Positions 32,335-40,003 of a stretch of DNA of 64,000 nt are shown one piece after another (positions within the stretch are counted from its first letter, which is position 1; each line of letters begins with the position of its first letter). Source of the DNA: Clostridia bacterium (GTDB lineage: Bacteria; Bacillota; Clostridia; Christensenellales; Aristaeellaceae); NCBI GenBank assembly GCA_017534885.1, contig JAFXVR010000063.1:1-64000 (forward strand). Direction: 5' to 3'. The notes below the pieces were generated by a model. It was not told where the DNA came from. It did not search any database and saw only the letters and a program-made list of their open reading frames with translations. Both the position numbers and the translations under genes were made by a program.

Positions 32335-33075
32335 TCACTTCAGCGGCCTGATCAGAATGAAGGGCGTCAGCTCGTCGCCCTGGCCGCTGGGGTTGTCATT
32401 CAGGGCGTCCTGAATCTGGTCGTCCGTCAGGGGGAAGTCGGCGCACTTGCCCAGCTGGTTCCGGTCAATGTCGTTGGCGTCCATCAGCACCACGGGGATG
32501 CCGGTGTCCTTTTCTAGCTGGTCGCAAAGCTCCTGCGCGTTGGTGTTGTTGATGAGGGCCAGACTCTTGTAGCGCTCGAAGGAGGAGCGGTAGTAGAAGC
32601 CGTCGATGCCGGCCACGTCCTTGCCCACGATTTTGTAGAACACGCCCTTGACGCCGAAGAGCTTGGTGACGGCGGACGCGATGGAGGCGAAGACCACCTT
32701 GGGCGCGCCCACCATGTCGATGGCCAGCTGCAGCTTGTAGGGATCGTGCATGCCGATGCCGGCCACGGTCTCGCTGGCCCTGGGCGCAAGGAGTTTCGCC
32801 CAGAAGCCGGGCTTCACCTGGTCCTTGGTGCGCACGTTGCCGGTGCACATGGCCATGACCTTGGCGCCGAAGGCCAGCACGTCGCCCGGCTGGCTGAGGG
32901 GCAGCACATAGCGGCGCACCAGTTCGGCCTGGTTTTCGCCCACCTCGATGAAATGGGTGTGAATGGCAAAGCGGTCGTACCGCCGGCCGTCGCGGCCCGT
33001 GAGGGTGCCCCGGTCAAAGTATTCGACGCCGTTCAGCTCCCGGCGCTGGGACTCGATGTTTTTGCTCTCCGCCAT
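32335..33075 (-). CDS. Coenzyme F420:gamma-glutamyl ligase-like (CofE family) protein
   Basis: A 246-residue protein of the CofE/F420-0 gamma-glutamyl ligase fold. Recognisable parts are 'RRYDRFAIHTHFIEVGENQ', 'GDVLAFGAKVMAMCTG', 'KLLAPRASETVAGIGMHDPY' and the Gly/Asp-rich centre 'FYKIVGKDVAGIDGF'. Known members add glutamate to F420-0, but Clostridia generally lack F420 and no other F420 gene is here. It probably ligates glutamate or another amino acid to something else. AGGAGG lies 10 nt before ATG 33075, with a very good promoter at 33109-33137. Transcribed alone. Confidence 0.82.
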   Translation of the reverse strand: MAESKNIESQRRELNGVEYFDRGTLTGRDGRRYDRFAIHTHFIEVGENQAELVRRYVLPLSQPGDVLAFGAKVMAMCTGNVRTKDQVKPGFWAKLLAPRASETVAGIGMHDPYKLQLAIDMVGAPKVVFASIASAVTKLFGVKGVFYKIVGKDVAGIDGFYYRSSFERYKSLALINNTNAQELCDQLEKDTGIPVVLMDANDIDRNQLGKCADFPLTDDQIQDALNDNPSGQGDELTPFILIRPLK

Positions 33076-33108
33076 ACGCGCTCAACCTCCTGCCTTGAAT
33101 CGCCGCCT

Positions 33109-33137
33109 ATTGTACACCCGGCGGGCGGGTTCGTCAA
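33109..33137 (-). promoter_or_regulatory. Promoter of the CofE-like gene
   Basis: Minus strand: TTGACG (33137-33132), 17-bp spacer, TACAAT (33114-33109), 33 bp before the ATG. Confidence 0.75.
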
Positions 33138-33196
33138 TGCCGCTCCGGGTTTTCTTATACCAGTCTGTGTTTAGACAGTTATTCTGCAAAAGGATT

Positions 33197-33235
33197 TCGC
33201 CGCCTGCGGGCGGCGACCAGGGCTTTCCGGTCGCC
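33197..33235. other. Two mutually exclusive hairpins
   Basis: TCGCCGCC (33197-33204) pairs with GGCGGCGA (33209-33216), or GGCGACC (33212-33218) pairs with GGTCGCC (33229-33235); the two share bases. Located after the stop of the SpoU gene (minus strand), with TCCTTTT following on that strand, so it may end transcription there. Confidence 0.45.
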
Positions 33236-33294
33236 CCGGACCTTCGGGCGCATGCCCTTTGTTGACCTTTGGTTGGATAGTATTATGTTCCGCT

Positions 33295-34038
33295 TTACGC
33301 GCCGGAGGGGCCGGCGAAGCCCCGGAAGGCGTACAGGCCGATGCCGGCGGCGATGGCCAGGTTGAGGGAGTCCACCCTGTCGCTGCTGGGGATGCGCACC
33401 GGGGTGCCCATATCCGCGAAGCTGTCCGGGAGGCCGCTGCCCTCGTTGCCGAACACCAAGGCGAAGGGTTTGCCCACGGGGCGGCTGAGGGCGGTTTCGA
33501 GGGGCACCGAGGCCGTGAGCATGAAGGGATATAGGGCGTGGGCCGGATGGGCGGCGCGGTAGTCCTCAAAGCGGTCGAAGACGCGCAGGCGCAGCTGGAA
33601 GAGGCTGCCCATGCAGGCGCGCACCGTGCGGGGGTCAAAGGCGTCGGCGCAGGGGCGGATCAGGGCGATATCGGTGAAGCCGAAACCCAGGGCTGTGCGC
33701 AGGATGGTGCCCACATTGCCGCAGTCCGAGGGATTGTGGAGCACCACGTGGGGGAGGTCGTCCCGGAGGGGCTCGTCCGGCTTGCGGAAAACGGCGGCGG
33801 CATAGCAGTTGTCCTTGCCCGAGATGCGGGCCAGGGCGCGGTCGGCTTCCTCAATGCGCACACCCGCCTCTCTGGCCAGGGCCGTCAGCTTTTCGACGCC
33901 CTCCCGGCCCTCCGCTCGCGACGAAACGAGCACCCGCTGGGCCAGGTCGGGCCGGTGAAGCAGGCACTCGATGGCCGGGAAGATGCCCGGCGCGTAGGCG
34001 TAGGGGAGATCGGAGCTGTAAGCGGTCAGGGCCGGCAT
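33295..34038 (-). CDS. SpoU/TrmH-family RNA 2'-O-methyltransferase
   Basis: A 247-residue SPOUT methyltransferase. The knot motifs are present: motif 1 'NPSDCGNVGTILRTALGFG' (Asn and Arg), motif 2 'ALVFGNEGSGLP' and motif 3 'IPSSDRVDSLNLAIAAGI', slightly off the usual 'SLNVSVA'. An N-terminal ~100-residue domain may bind RNA. It should methylate ribose 2'-OH in tRNA or rRNA; the site is unknown. Start ATG 34038 has AGGAGG 5 nt upstream, just after the DNA methyltransferase gene's stop (gap 16 nt). It was presumably next to ftsY before the restriction-modification pair entered. Confidence 0.9.
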   Translation of the reverse strand: MPALTAYSSDLPYAYAPGIFPAIECLLHRPDLAQRVLVSSRAEGREGVEKLTALAREAGVRIEEADRALARISGKDNCYAAAVFRKPDEPLRDDLPHVVLHNPSDCGNVGTILRTALGFGFTDIALIRPCADAFDPRTVRACMGSLFQLRLRVFDRFEDYRAAHPAHALYPFMLTASVPLETALSRPVGKPFALVFGNEGSGLPDSFADMGTPVRIPSSDRVDSLNLAIAAGIGLYAFRGFAGPSGA

Positions 34039-34054
34039 TTGAACCTCCTGGGGG

Positions 34055-34732
34055 TCAGCGGTGGGCAGCATTCATTGCAACTATGGGGCTTCTTGCTGTA
34101 GCAATGGTATGATTAGCGTAGGTGTTCCAAGTGGGTTCATAAGAAGCATCAGCTTCATTTCCCCACATATCCCAGTTGTCACGATCTCCTCTGGCAAACA
34201 ATTCAATTCTGGGGGCCATGCTGCACGCTTCAATGATTGGTATGATTTCATCGGGCTTGCGGCTGTGCTCTCTTTTCATTGTCCGTATGAGGTTGACCTG
34301 GGATCTGGCTGGAGCGAGCGTTCTGTTGGGAGCACTGCGCTTTTTGATGCCAAATAGAAGGATCTCTGTTACATTCCGGAAATAGAATCCGACACCACGA
34401 CCGTCAGGCTGCCCGTCTTTTCGTACTTTCTCCCATACAAGATTCGACTTGTATTCAAAACCCCATGCTTCCATTACCGCAAGCCCATCCGGAAGCAAGG
34501 CATTAGGCACCCAAAGATACAGATGCGCTTTTTCGTCTGCGAGTTCAGCAACAGGCAAGTGCTTGATGTCTTCTATGGTCATGGTTTCGTAGCGAGAAAG
34601 CCTCTTGTGTTCAGGGGCGACTTTGCCAGTTCTGTTTTGAAACTGCCATGGTGGATCAGCATATATTGTATTGTATTTCTTGCCATTGGTGAAGCTGCGA
34701 AGATTCTGGATCGTCTCTTGAAGTTTATCCAT
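34055..34732 (-). CDS. MT-A70-family DNA adenine methyltransferase
   Basis: A 225-residue N6-adenine methyltransferase. 'YNTIYADPPWQF' (residues ~20-31) holds the DPPW catalytic motif; 'AHLYLWVPNALLP' and 'VWEKVRKDGQPDGRGVGFYFRN', then 'NLIRTMKREHSRKPDEI', are typical of MT-A70. It has no separate target-recognition domain, as in small orphan or type II MTases. Start ATG 34732 overlaps the endonuclease stop by 8 nt, arguing for a linked restriction-modification pair. BglII/BstYI-type enzymes cut sites containing GATC, so protection of that adenine is likely (inference). The gene is AT-richer than its neighbours. Confidence 0.88.
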   Translation of the reverse strand: MDKLQETIQNLRSFTNGKKYNTIYADPPWQFQNRTGKVAPEHKRLSRYETMTIEDIKHLPVAELADEKAHLYLWVPNALLPDGLAVMEAWGFEYKSNLVWEKVRKDGQPDGRGVGFYFRNVTEILLFGIKKRSAPNRTLAPARSQVNLIRTMKREHSRKPDEIIPIIEACSMAPRIELFARGDRDNWDMWGNEADASYEPTWNTYANHTIATARSPIVAMNAAHR

Positions 34733-35399
34733 TGAATACCACACACTCCTTTCTGATACCAACAGCCAAGATAGGACATCCTCCATTCCTGCGTGATTCA
34801 AGCCGATATATAAGCTTTCCCATCCATGTGGTACTGGCTCCATATTTCCGAATCAGCAATTGACCGGTACTGTCCTTGAGTGTTTTGAAAATGTCGTTCA
34901 GCTCTTCAGACCTTGTGACGATTACGCCAACATCAATCAGTCCACAATCGAAATAGGTTCTCATTGCGAGCAAATCACGATCAAATGTCTGGTCCTTGCT
35001 GTTCCATTCAAGGTCAAAGGCAACTCTGTTTTTCAGAAAGTCAATATTGTGACCATCAATGTATCCAGCAATTGTTTCTACCTCGAAAGGTTCATCAGAA
35101 AACCGGCCGCGTCTTTGAGCGCTTTGACGAGGGTATTTCTTGACAACCAAATCACCGGAGATGCGAATCTCCCTCCAATTAAGCGGGTAGAGGACATCGT
35201 CAAACTTTTTCGGTATAGGAGATTCATTACCACCTGCTATCATTAGGTCATCAGGTGACAGAGTAAGTCTCCGAAGGCAAGTTTGAATGTCACCCCATTC
35301 CTCCGGGAAAGAGGTATCCAAAATCTCAAGAGCATGACCGTAGTTCTTGAAATCAAAACGTTCGAGGAGGTCTCTGGCAACATGATCTTCTATACTCAT
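34725..35399 (-). CDS. BglII/BstYI-family type II restriction endonuclease
   Basis: A 224-residue protein resembling the BglII/BstYI family: N-terminal helical region, then the core 'VAFDLEWNSKDQTFDRDLLA' (residues ~125-145), where D/E and the following E-x-[KSD] pattern form the PD-(D/E)xK-like site. Then come 'FDCGLIDVGVIVTRS' and 'TTWMGKLIYRLESRRNGGCPILAVGI', characteristic of the group. It overlaps the MT-A70 gene by 8 nt. It begins 23 nt after ftsY; the ribosome site is GAGGGG. Base composition is clearly more AT-rich than in ftsY or recQ, pointing to transfer. The exact site specificity is not readable. Confidence 0.85.
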   Translation of the reverse strand: MSIEDHVARDLLERFDFKNYGHALEILDTSFPEEWGDIQTCLRRLTLSPDDLMIAGGNESPIPKKFDDVLYPLNWREIRISGDLVVKKYPRQSAQRRGRFSDEPFEVETIAGYIDGHNIDFLKNRVAFDLEWNSKDQTFDRDLLAMRTYFDCGLIDVGVIVTRSEELNDIFKTLKDSTGQLLIRKYGASTTWMGKLIYRLESRRNGGCPILAVGIRKECVVFNG

Positions 35400-35422
35400 A
35401 AACAGCCCCTCATTTCCTCCGG

Positions 35423-36436
35423 TCAGTCAAAGAGCGCGTTCACAAAATCCTTCGCGTTGAAGGGCTGCAGGTCGTCGATGCCCTCGCCCACGCCGATGTA
35501 CCACACGGGGACGTTCAGCTCCTGACGGATGGCCAGGGCGATGCCGCCCTTGGCGGTGCCGTCCAGCTTGGTGAGGATGATGCCGCCCACCTCGCAGACC
35601 TCCTTGAAGACCCGGGCCTGCTGCAGGCCGTTCTGGCCGGTGGTGGCGTCCAGCACCAGGATGCAGCGCACCTCGGCCTCGGGGTACTCCCGGTCCAGGA
35701 CGCGGCGCATCTTGTCCAGCTCGTCCATCAGGTTCTTCTTGTTGTGCAGGCGGCCGGCGGTGTCCACCAGCAGCAGGTCGGCGCCGTTGGCCTTGGCGGA
35801 CTTGATGGCGTCGTAGACCACGGAGGCGGGATCGGCGCCCTCCTCCCGGCGCACAATCGGCACCCGGGCCCGGTCGGCCCAGATGGAGAGCTGGTCGGCG
35901 GCGGCGGCCCGGAAGGTATCGCCCGCGCAGAGCATCACAGTGCGGCCGATGGACTGGAAGCGCAGGGCCAGCTTGCCGATGGTGGTGGTCTTGCCCACAC
36001 CGTTGACGCCCACAATCAGCATGACCATGGGCCAGCGCAGGGCCGGACGGGGGATGTCCATCTCTTCCACCATGATCTGCTTGAGCAGCTCCCGGGCCTC
36101 GCCGGCGGTCTGCACCTTGCCCTTCTGCACCCGGGCCTTCAGCTCGTCGATGATGCGGGTGGTGGCGGTCATGCCGCAGTCGGAGAGGATCAGGATGTCC
36201 TCCAGCTCCTCATAAAAGTCGTCGTCGATTTTGCGGGTCTCCCGCACCAGGGTGTCCACCCGCTCGGTCATGCTGCCGCGGGTCTTGGTCAGGCCCGCCT
36301 TCAGCCGGGCGAAAAGACCCTTCTTTTCAGGCTGCGCCTCCTCCGCGGGGGCGGACGTCTGCTGAGAAGCCGGGGCGGGAGCCTGCTGGGGAGCCGGGGC
36401 TTCCTCCTTCTTTTTGTTTCCGAACCAAAGAGGCAT
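35423..36436 (-). CDS. ftsY: Signal recognition particle receptor FtsY
   Basis: A 337-residue SRP receptor GTPase that brings translating ribosomes to the Sec translocon. The A region is short and Pro/Ala/Gln-rich (residues ~10-40). The NG domain has G1 'GVNGVGKTTTIGKLA', G2 'DTFRAAAADQL', G3 'DTAGR' and G4 'TKLDGTAKGG'. The ATG at 36436 is used because AGGAGG is 9 nt upstream; another ATG 5 nt earlier is out of frame. In many Firmicutes ftsY lies near smc or ffh; here recQ is upstream and a restriction-modification pair directly downstream. Confidence 0.97.
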   Translation of the reverse strand: MPLWFGNKKKEEAPAPQQAPAPASQQTSAPAEEAQPEKKGLFARLKAGLTKTRGSMTERVDTLVRETRKIDDDFYEELEDILILSDCGMTATTRIIDELKARVQKGKVQTAGEARELLKQIMVEEMDIPRPALRWPMVMLIVGVNGVGKTTTIGKLALRFQSIGRTVMLCAGDTFRAAAADQLSIWADRARVPIVRREEGADPASVVYDAIKSAKANGADLLLVDTAGRLHNKKNLMDELDKMRRVLDREYPEAEVRCILVLDATTGQNGLQQARVFKEVCEVGGIILTKLDGTAKGGIALAIRQELNVPVWYIGVGEGIDDLQPFNAKDFVNALFD

Positions 36437-36537
36437 GGCATTGTTCCTCCTGATGAAGTATTTCTGATGCTTCTGACGAAACCGCAGCACAGCGGACAAT
36501 CGTCATAAGCCGCCTGTTTAAAGCCTTGCTGAGACGC

Positions 36538-38574
36538 TCATTCGCCCGTCAGCTTTTTGATGCGGCTTCTGATGGCTCCTTTTGTGCGGCGATGGCGCTC
36601 GGAAAGCTCACGGATATCCAGGCCCTGTTCCAGCTCGCTGAGCAGCTGCCTGTCCTCCTCTTCTGTCCAGGGCTCATATGCGCCGCCGGATATCTCAGGC
36701 AAATCAGCCGATCTTGCGTGCGCCTGCATTTCTTTGATCGGGCGGCCAAACAGGGAGCTGATCATCACCCAGTTCAGATTCATCTCAATGGCGCGCTTGA
36801 GTATAGCCGTTTCCTCCGGTGTCAGGCTTCCGCTTTCAGGCTCAGACTGAGACGTTTCCGGGACAGCCGGTTTCGCCTCCGGATGCTTCTTCACCCAGTC
36901 GGCCACGGCCTGCAGGAAGGGCGGGCCGTACTTGGCGGCCTTCCGCTCGCCGAAGCCGTGCACCCGGGTCAGGGCGGCCTGGGTCAGGGGCAGCTTTTCC
37001 GCCATGTCGCGCAGGGATTTGTCCTCGCAGATGATGTAGGGTGGCACCCGGTGCAATCCCGAGAGACGGATGCGTACGGAGCGCAGGGTGTCAAAGAGCG
37101 TTTCGGCGGACGGCTGATCGCCGGGCTTCCAGCCCTCCTTCATGGGCAGGCTTTCCGGGCGGTCAGGCAGGAGCGCGTCCAGGCCGCTGAGGCCCTCCGG
37201 CGCTTCCGGGCGGTCCTCCGGGCTGTCCTCCGGAGGCGGAAAATCGTCTTCCCGGGGGATGGTGAAGTCCCGCATGGCGCGCTTGCGCTTCCGGCTCAGG
37301 CCTGCCGCGTAGGCGTAGCGTCCGCCGGCGCAGGCCGCGCAGCCCTCGCACCGGCCCGGGGCGCTCTGGCCGAAGTAGCGCAGGATCCAGGCCCGGAGGC
37401 AGCCCTCGGTCTGGCAGTAGCTGTCCATCTGGTTCAGGCGGAGCAGATCGTTCTGCCGCACCAGGCGCTGCTGCTCGGGGCTCAGGTCGGGGTTGGGCTC
37501 GCCCGAGGTGATCAGGTGGCGGGCGGAAATGGTGTCAGCGGGGGAGTAGAGCAGGACGCACTCGGCCTCCTCCCCGTCCCGGCCGGCCCGGCCCGCCTCC
37601 TGATAGTAGGCCTCCATGGACTTGGGCATGTTGTAATGCACCACGAAGGACACATTGCTCTTGTCGATGCCCATGCCGAAGGCGTTGGTGGCCACCATCA
37701 CCTGCGCCCGGTCGTACTGGAAGTCCTCCTGGGCGGTGCGGCGCTCCTCGTCGGGGAGGCCGGCGTGGTACCGGGCCGCCGCGAAGCCCAGGGACTGGAG
37801 CTGGGCGGCCACCCGCTCCACATTGCGCCTGGTGCCGCAGTAGACAATGCCGCTTTTGCCCTCCTGACGGCGGAGGATTTCCGCCAGCGCCTCATCCTTG
37901 CTCTGGGGGCGGAGCACCTCAAACCACAGGTTGGGGCGGTCAAAGCCCGTCATGGCGGTCTCCGGGGAGCGGAGGCGCAGGTAGCGCACGATGTCCTCCC
38001 GGACGCGGACGGTGGCCGTGGCGGTGAAGGCTCCCACCGGCGGGCGCTGGGGCAGGCTGTCGATGAAGTCGGCGATGCGCAGGTAATGGGGGCGGAAGTC
38101 CTGACCCCACTGGCTGACGCAGTGCGCCTCGTCCACGGCGATGAGGCTCAGGTTCGCCGCGCGGGCGAAGGCGCGGAAGGAGGCGGTTTCCAGCCGCTCC
38201 GGCGCCACATAGATGATGCGGTAAGCTCCCTGGGAGGCCCGGCTCAGGGCGATTTCCGTCTGGCGGGGGGTCAGGGAGGAGTTGATATAGGCCGCGGCCA
38301 CCCCCTGGGAGATCAGCGCCGCCACCTGATCCTTCATCAGGGAAATCAGCGGCGAAATCACCAGGGCCGTGCCGGGCCGCACCAGCGCCGGCACCTGATA
38401 GCACACCGATTTGCCCGCGCCGGTGGGCATGACGCCCAGACAGTCCCGGCCCTCGATCAGCGCCCCGGCCAGGGCCTCCTGCCCCGGGCGGAAATCGCTG
38501 TGGCCGAAGACCTCCCGGAGGGTTTGCCGGGCTTCAGACAGGCTTTCGGGCGGGAGGGTCCGCTCACTGCTCAC
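36538..38574 (-). CDS. recQ: ATP-dependent DNA helicase RecQ
   Basis: A 678-residue superfamily-2 3'-5' helicase. Motif I is 'GVMPTGAGKSVCYQ', motif II 'AVDEAHCVSQWG' followed by the aromatic-rich loop 'QDFRPHY', motif VI 'QEAGRAGRDGEEAEC'. A Cys4 zinc site follows ('QTEGCLRAWILRYFG...CEGCAAC'), then an HRDC domain ('LSGLHRVPPYIICEDKSLRD', residues ~490-560). A further ~110 residues at the C-terminus contain 'WTEEEDRQLLSELEQGLDI', a Myb/SANT- or HTH-like tail. It works in recombination and fork repair. Its start overlaps the upstream membrane-protein gene by 11 nt. Confidence 0.96.
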   Translation of the reverse strand: MSSERTLPPESLSEARQTLREVFGHSDFRPGQEALAGALIEGRDCLGVMPTGAGKSVCYQVPALVRPGTALVISPLISLMKDQVAALISQGVAAAYINSSLTPRQTEIALSRASQGAYRIIYVAPERLETASFRAFARAANLSLIAVDEAHCVSQWGQDFRPHYLRIADFIDSLPQRPPVGAFTATATVRVREDIVRYLRLRSPETAMTGFDRPNLWFEVLRPQSKDEALAEILRRQEGKSGIVYCGTRRNVERVAAQLQSLGFAAARYHAGLPDEERRTAQEDFQYDRAQVMVATNAFGMGIDKSNVSFVVHYNMPKSMEAYYQEAGRAGRDGEEAECVLLYSPADTISARHLITSGEPNPDLSPEQQRLVRQNDLLRLNQMDSYCQTEGCLRAWILRYFGQSAPGRCEGCAACAGGRYAYAAGLSRKRKRAMRDFTIPREDDFPPPEDSPEDRPEAPEGLSGLDALLPDRPESLPMKEGWKPGDQPSAETLFDTLRSVRIRLSGLHRVPPYIICEDKSLRDMAEKLPLTQAALTRVHGFGERKAAKYGPPFLQAVADWVKKHPEAKPAVPETSQSEPESGSLTPEETAILKRAIEMNLNWVMISSLFGRPIKEMQAHARSADLPEISGGAYEPWTEEEDRQLLSELEQGLDIRELSERHRRTKGAIRSRIKKLTGE

Positions 38575-39637
38575 GCTGCACCTCCGTCACATTGTCGCTC
38601 TCCCGGGAGATCTCCTTCAGCGTCTTGCCTGAGCGCAGGCCCACGGTCAGCATGACGACCGCGCCGATGAGCAGGGAGATGTAATAGGTGAAGAAGCGCC
38701 AGAGCAGCAGGCCGGCCAGGCGGGTGCCGCCGGGGAAGAGCTGGCCGAAGTAGAGGCTGAACACGCCCTCCTGGGCGCCGGAAGCGCCGGGCAGGGGGGT
38801 GTAGGCCGCGGAGAGGTACTCCATCACGTTCATGGTGATGAGCTGGCCCGGGGTCGCGCCGCTCAGGCCCAGTCCCTTGTACACGCACACGATGACGCAC
38901 ATCAGGCTCAGCAGCTGCAGCCCGCCCAGGAGCAGCTGCACCAGCAGTTCCATCGGGTGGCGCAGCAGGAGCTGCATGCTGCCGTGGAAGGTATCCACTG
39001 TTTTGTTGAGGCTTGCGGCGGTCTTCTCCGGGTCCTTGATGAGCTTCAGCCGGGTGCCCAGGCGGATGATCAGCCGGGCCATGGCGCGCACCACGGGCCG
39101 GCACAGGGAGAGCACCAGCACGCCGGTCACGGTGACGGTGTTGTACAGGTAGCCGATGACCAGAATCCACATGCTGCCGCCCACCTGCTCCGCCACGAAG
39201 GGCCCGTAGGCGATCCAGAGCACGGTGCCGAAGACCTCCAACATGAACTGGAAGCAGAAATAGCGCATGACCAGGGCGGAGGTGCCGATGCCCATGGGCA
39301 CGCCCCGCTGGTGCAGGTAGTAGATCTGCATGGGCTGGCCGCCGGAGGCGCCGGGGGTGATGTTGGAGTAATACTGGCCCGCCACGGACACATAGAACAT
39401 ATAGCCCAGGGGCAGGCGGTAGCCCTGGTTGCGCAGGAAAAAGCGGACGCTCAGCGCGTCCATCAGCAGGAACATCAAAAAACAGAGCAGCGAGCCGATG
39501 ACCCACTGCGGCGCCATGTCGCGCACAGCCTTGACGGCGTTGCCGATGTCCGGGTCGCGGATGGCGATAATCAGCACCACGATCAGGGTGCCGAGGATCA
39601 GCGAAAGGTTCAGGATCCGTTTGGTGCGGGGTTTCAT
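38564..39637 (-). CDS. LPG-synthase-TM (UPF0104) family membrane protein
   Basis: A 357-residue protein with about eight membrane helices. It shows the family's conserved 'YYSNITPGASGGQPMQIYYL' (residues ~90-110) and 'YTPLPGASGAQEGVFSLYFG' (~285-305) segments. These occur in the flippase-like membrane domain of lysylphosphatidylglycerol synthase (MprF) and in stand-alone proteins. No synthase domain is present. Lipid or lipid-linked sugar translocation is the usual guess. ATG 39637 has GAAGGAGG upstream and a strong promoter. recQ is co-transcribed with overlapping ends. Confidence 0.9.
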   Translation of the reverse strand: MKPRTKRILNLSLILGTLIVVLIIAIRDPDIGNAVKAVRDMAPQWVIGSLLCFLMFLLMDALSVRFFLRNQGYRLPLGYMFYVSVAGQYYSNITPGASGGQPMQIYYLHQRGVPMGIGTSALVMRYFCFQFMLEVFGTVLWIAYGPFVAEQVGGSMWILVIGYLYNTVTVTGVLVLSLCRPVVRAMARLIIRLGTRLKLIKDPEKTAASLNKTVDTFHGSMQLLLRHPMELLVQLLLGGLQLLSLMCVIVCVYKGLGLSGATPGQLITMNVMEYLSAAYTPLPGASGAQEGVFSLYFGQLFPGGTRLAGLLLWRFFTYYISLLIGAVVMLTVGLRSGKTLKEISRESDNVTEVQREQ

Positions 39638-39665
39638 ACGTCCTCCTTCAGGCGGGTACCCCCGC

Positions 39666-39695
39666 AGTATAGCATAATTGGAAGGGATACGTCAA
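39666..39695 (-). promoter_or_regulatory. Promoter of the LPG-synthase-like/recQ operon
   Basis: Minus strand: TTGACG (39695-39690), 18-bp spacer, TATACT (39671-39666). Confidence 0.72.
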
Positions 39696-40003
39696 CTTAG
39701 AGAAAGATAAGAACATGATAAGAGTGTCCGGAAGCGGCCTCCGGCGGAAAAAGGCCGGCGGCGGCCCGGGGGCGGTCAGGCGTGGTTCGCCGGTTTTGGC
39801 GGCTGATTATGTCCTGCAGCGCATACACCGCGGGCTGGATACAGGGTTTTATGATTCTGAAACAGTTTCTTCACCAATTTCACGCAATATCAACATAACT
39901 GTAATAGCAATTTTGATAACAATTTTGTAAAATAGGGGGGGGTATGGAAATCATGGGTGCATTGTGCCCTTCAGCCCAATGCGCCGATGGAGGGAATGAT
40001 TTT
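39696..40003. other. Intergenic region upstream of the Cna-B protein gene
   Basis: 308 bp without a supported gene. The left part is GC-rich with a run of GGCCGGCGG-like words; the right part (39850-39940) turns AT-rich, as expected of a promoter region for the plus-strand surface-protein gene. I cannot choose a clear -35/-10 pair or a known riboswitch in it. Confidence 0.6.

Noticed and set aside
34861..35246. Plus-strand frames of 80-128 codons across the restriction gene
   Set aside because: They lack ribosome sites and oppose a gene with clear family motifs and overlap coupling.
39850..40003. c-di-GMP riboswitch in the AT-rich leader of the Cna-B gene
   Set aside because: The conserved core sequences of GEMM-type riboswitches are not visible.
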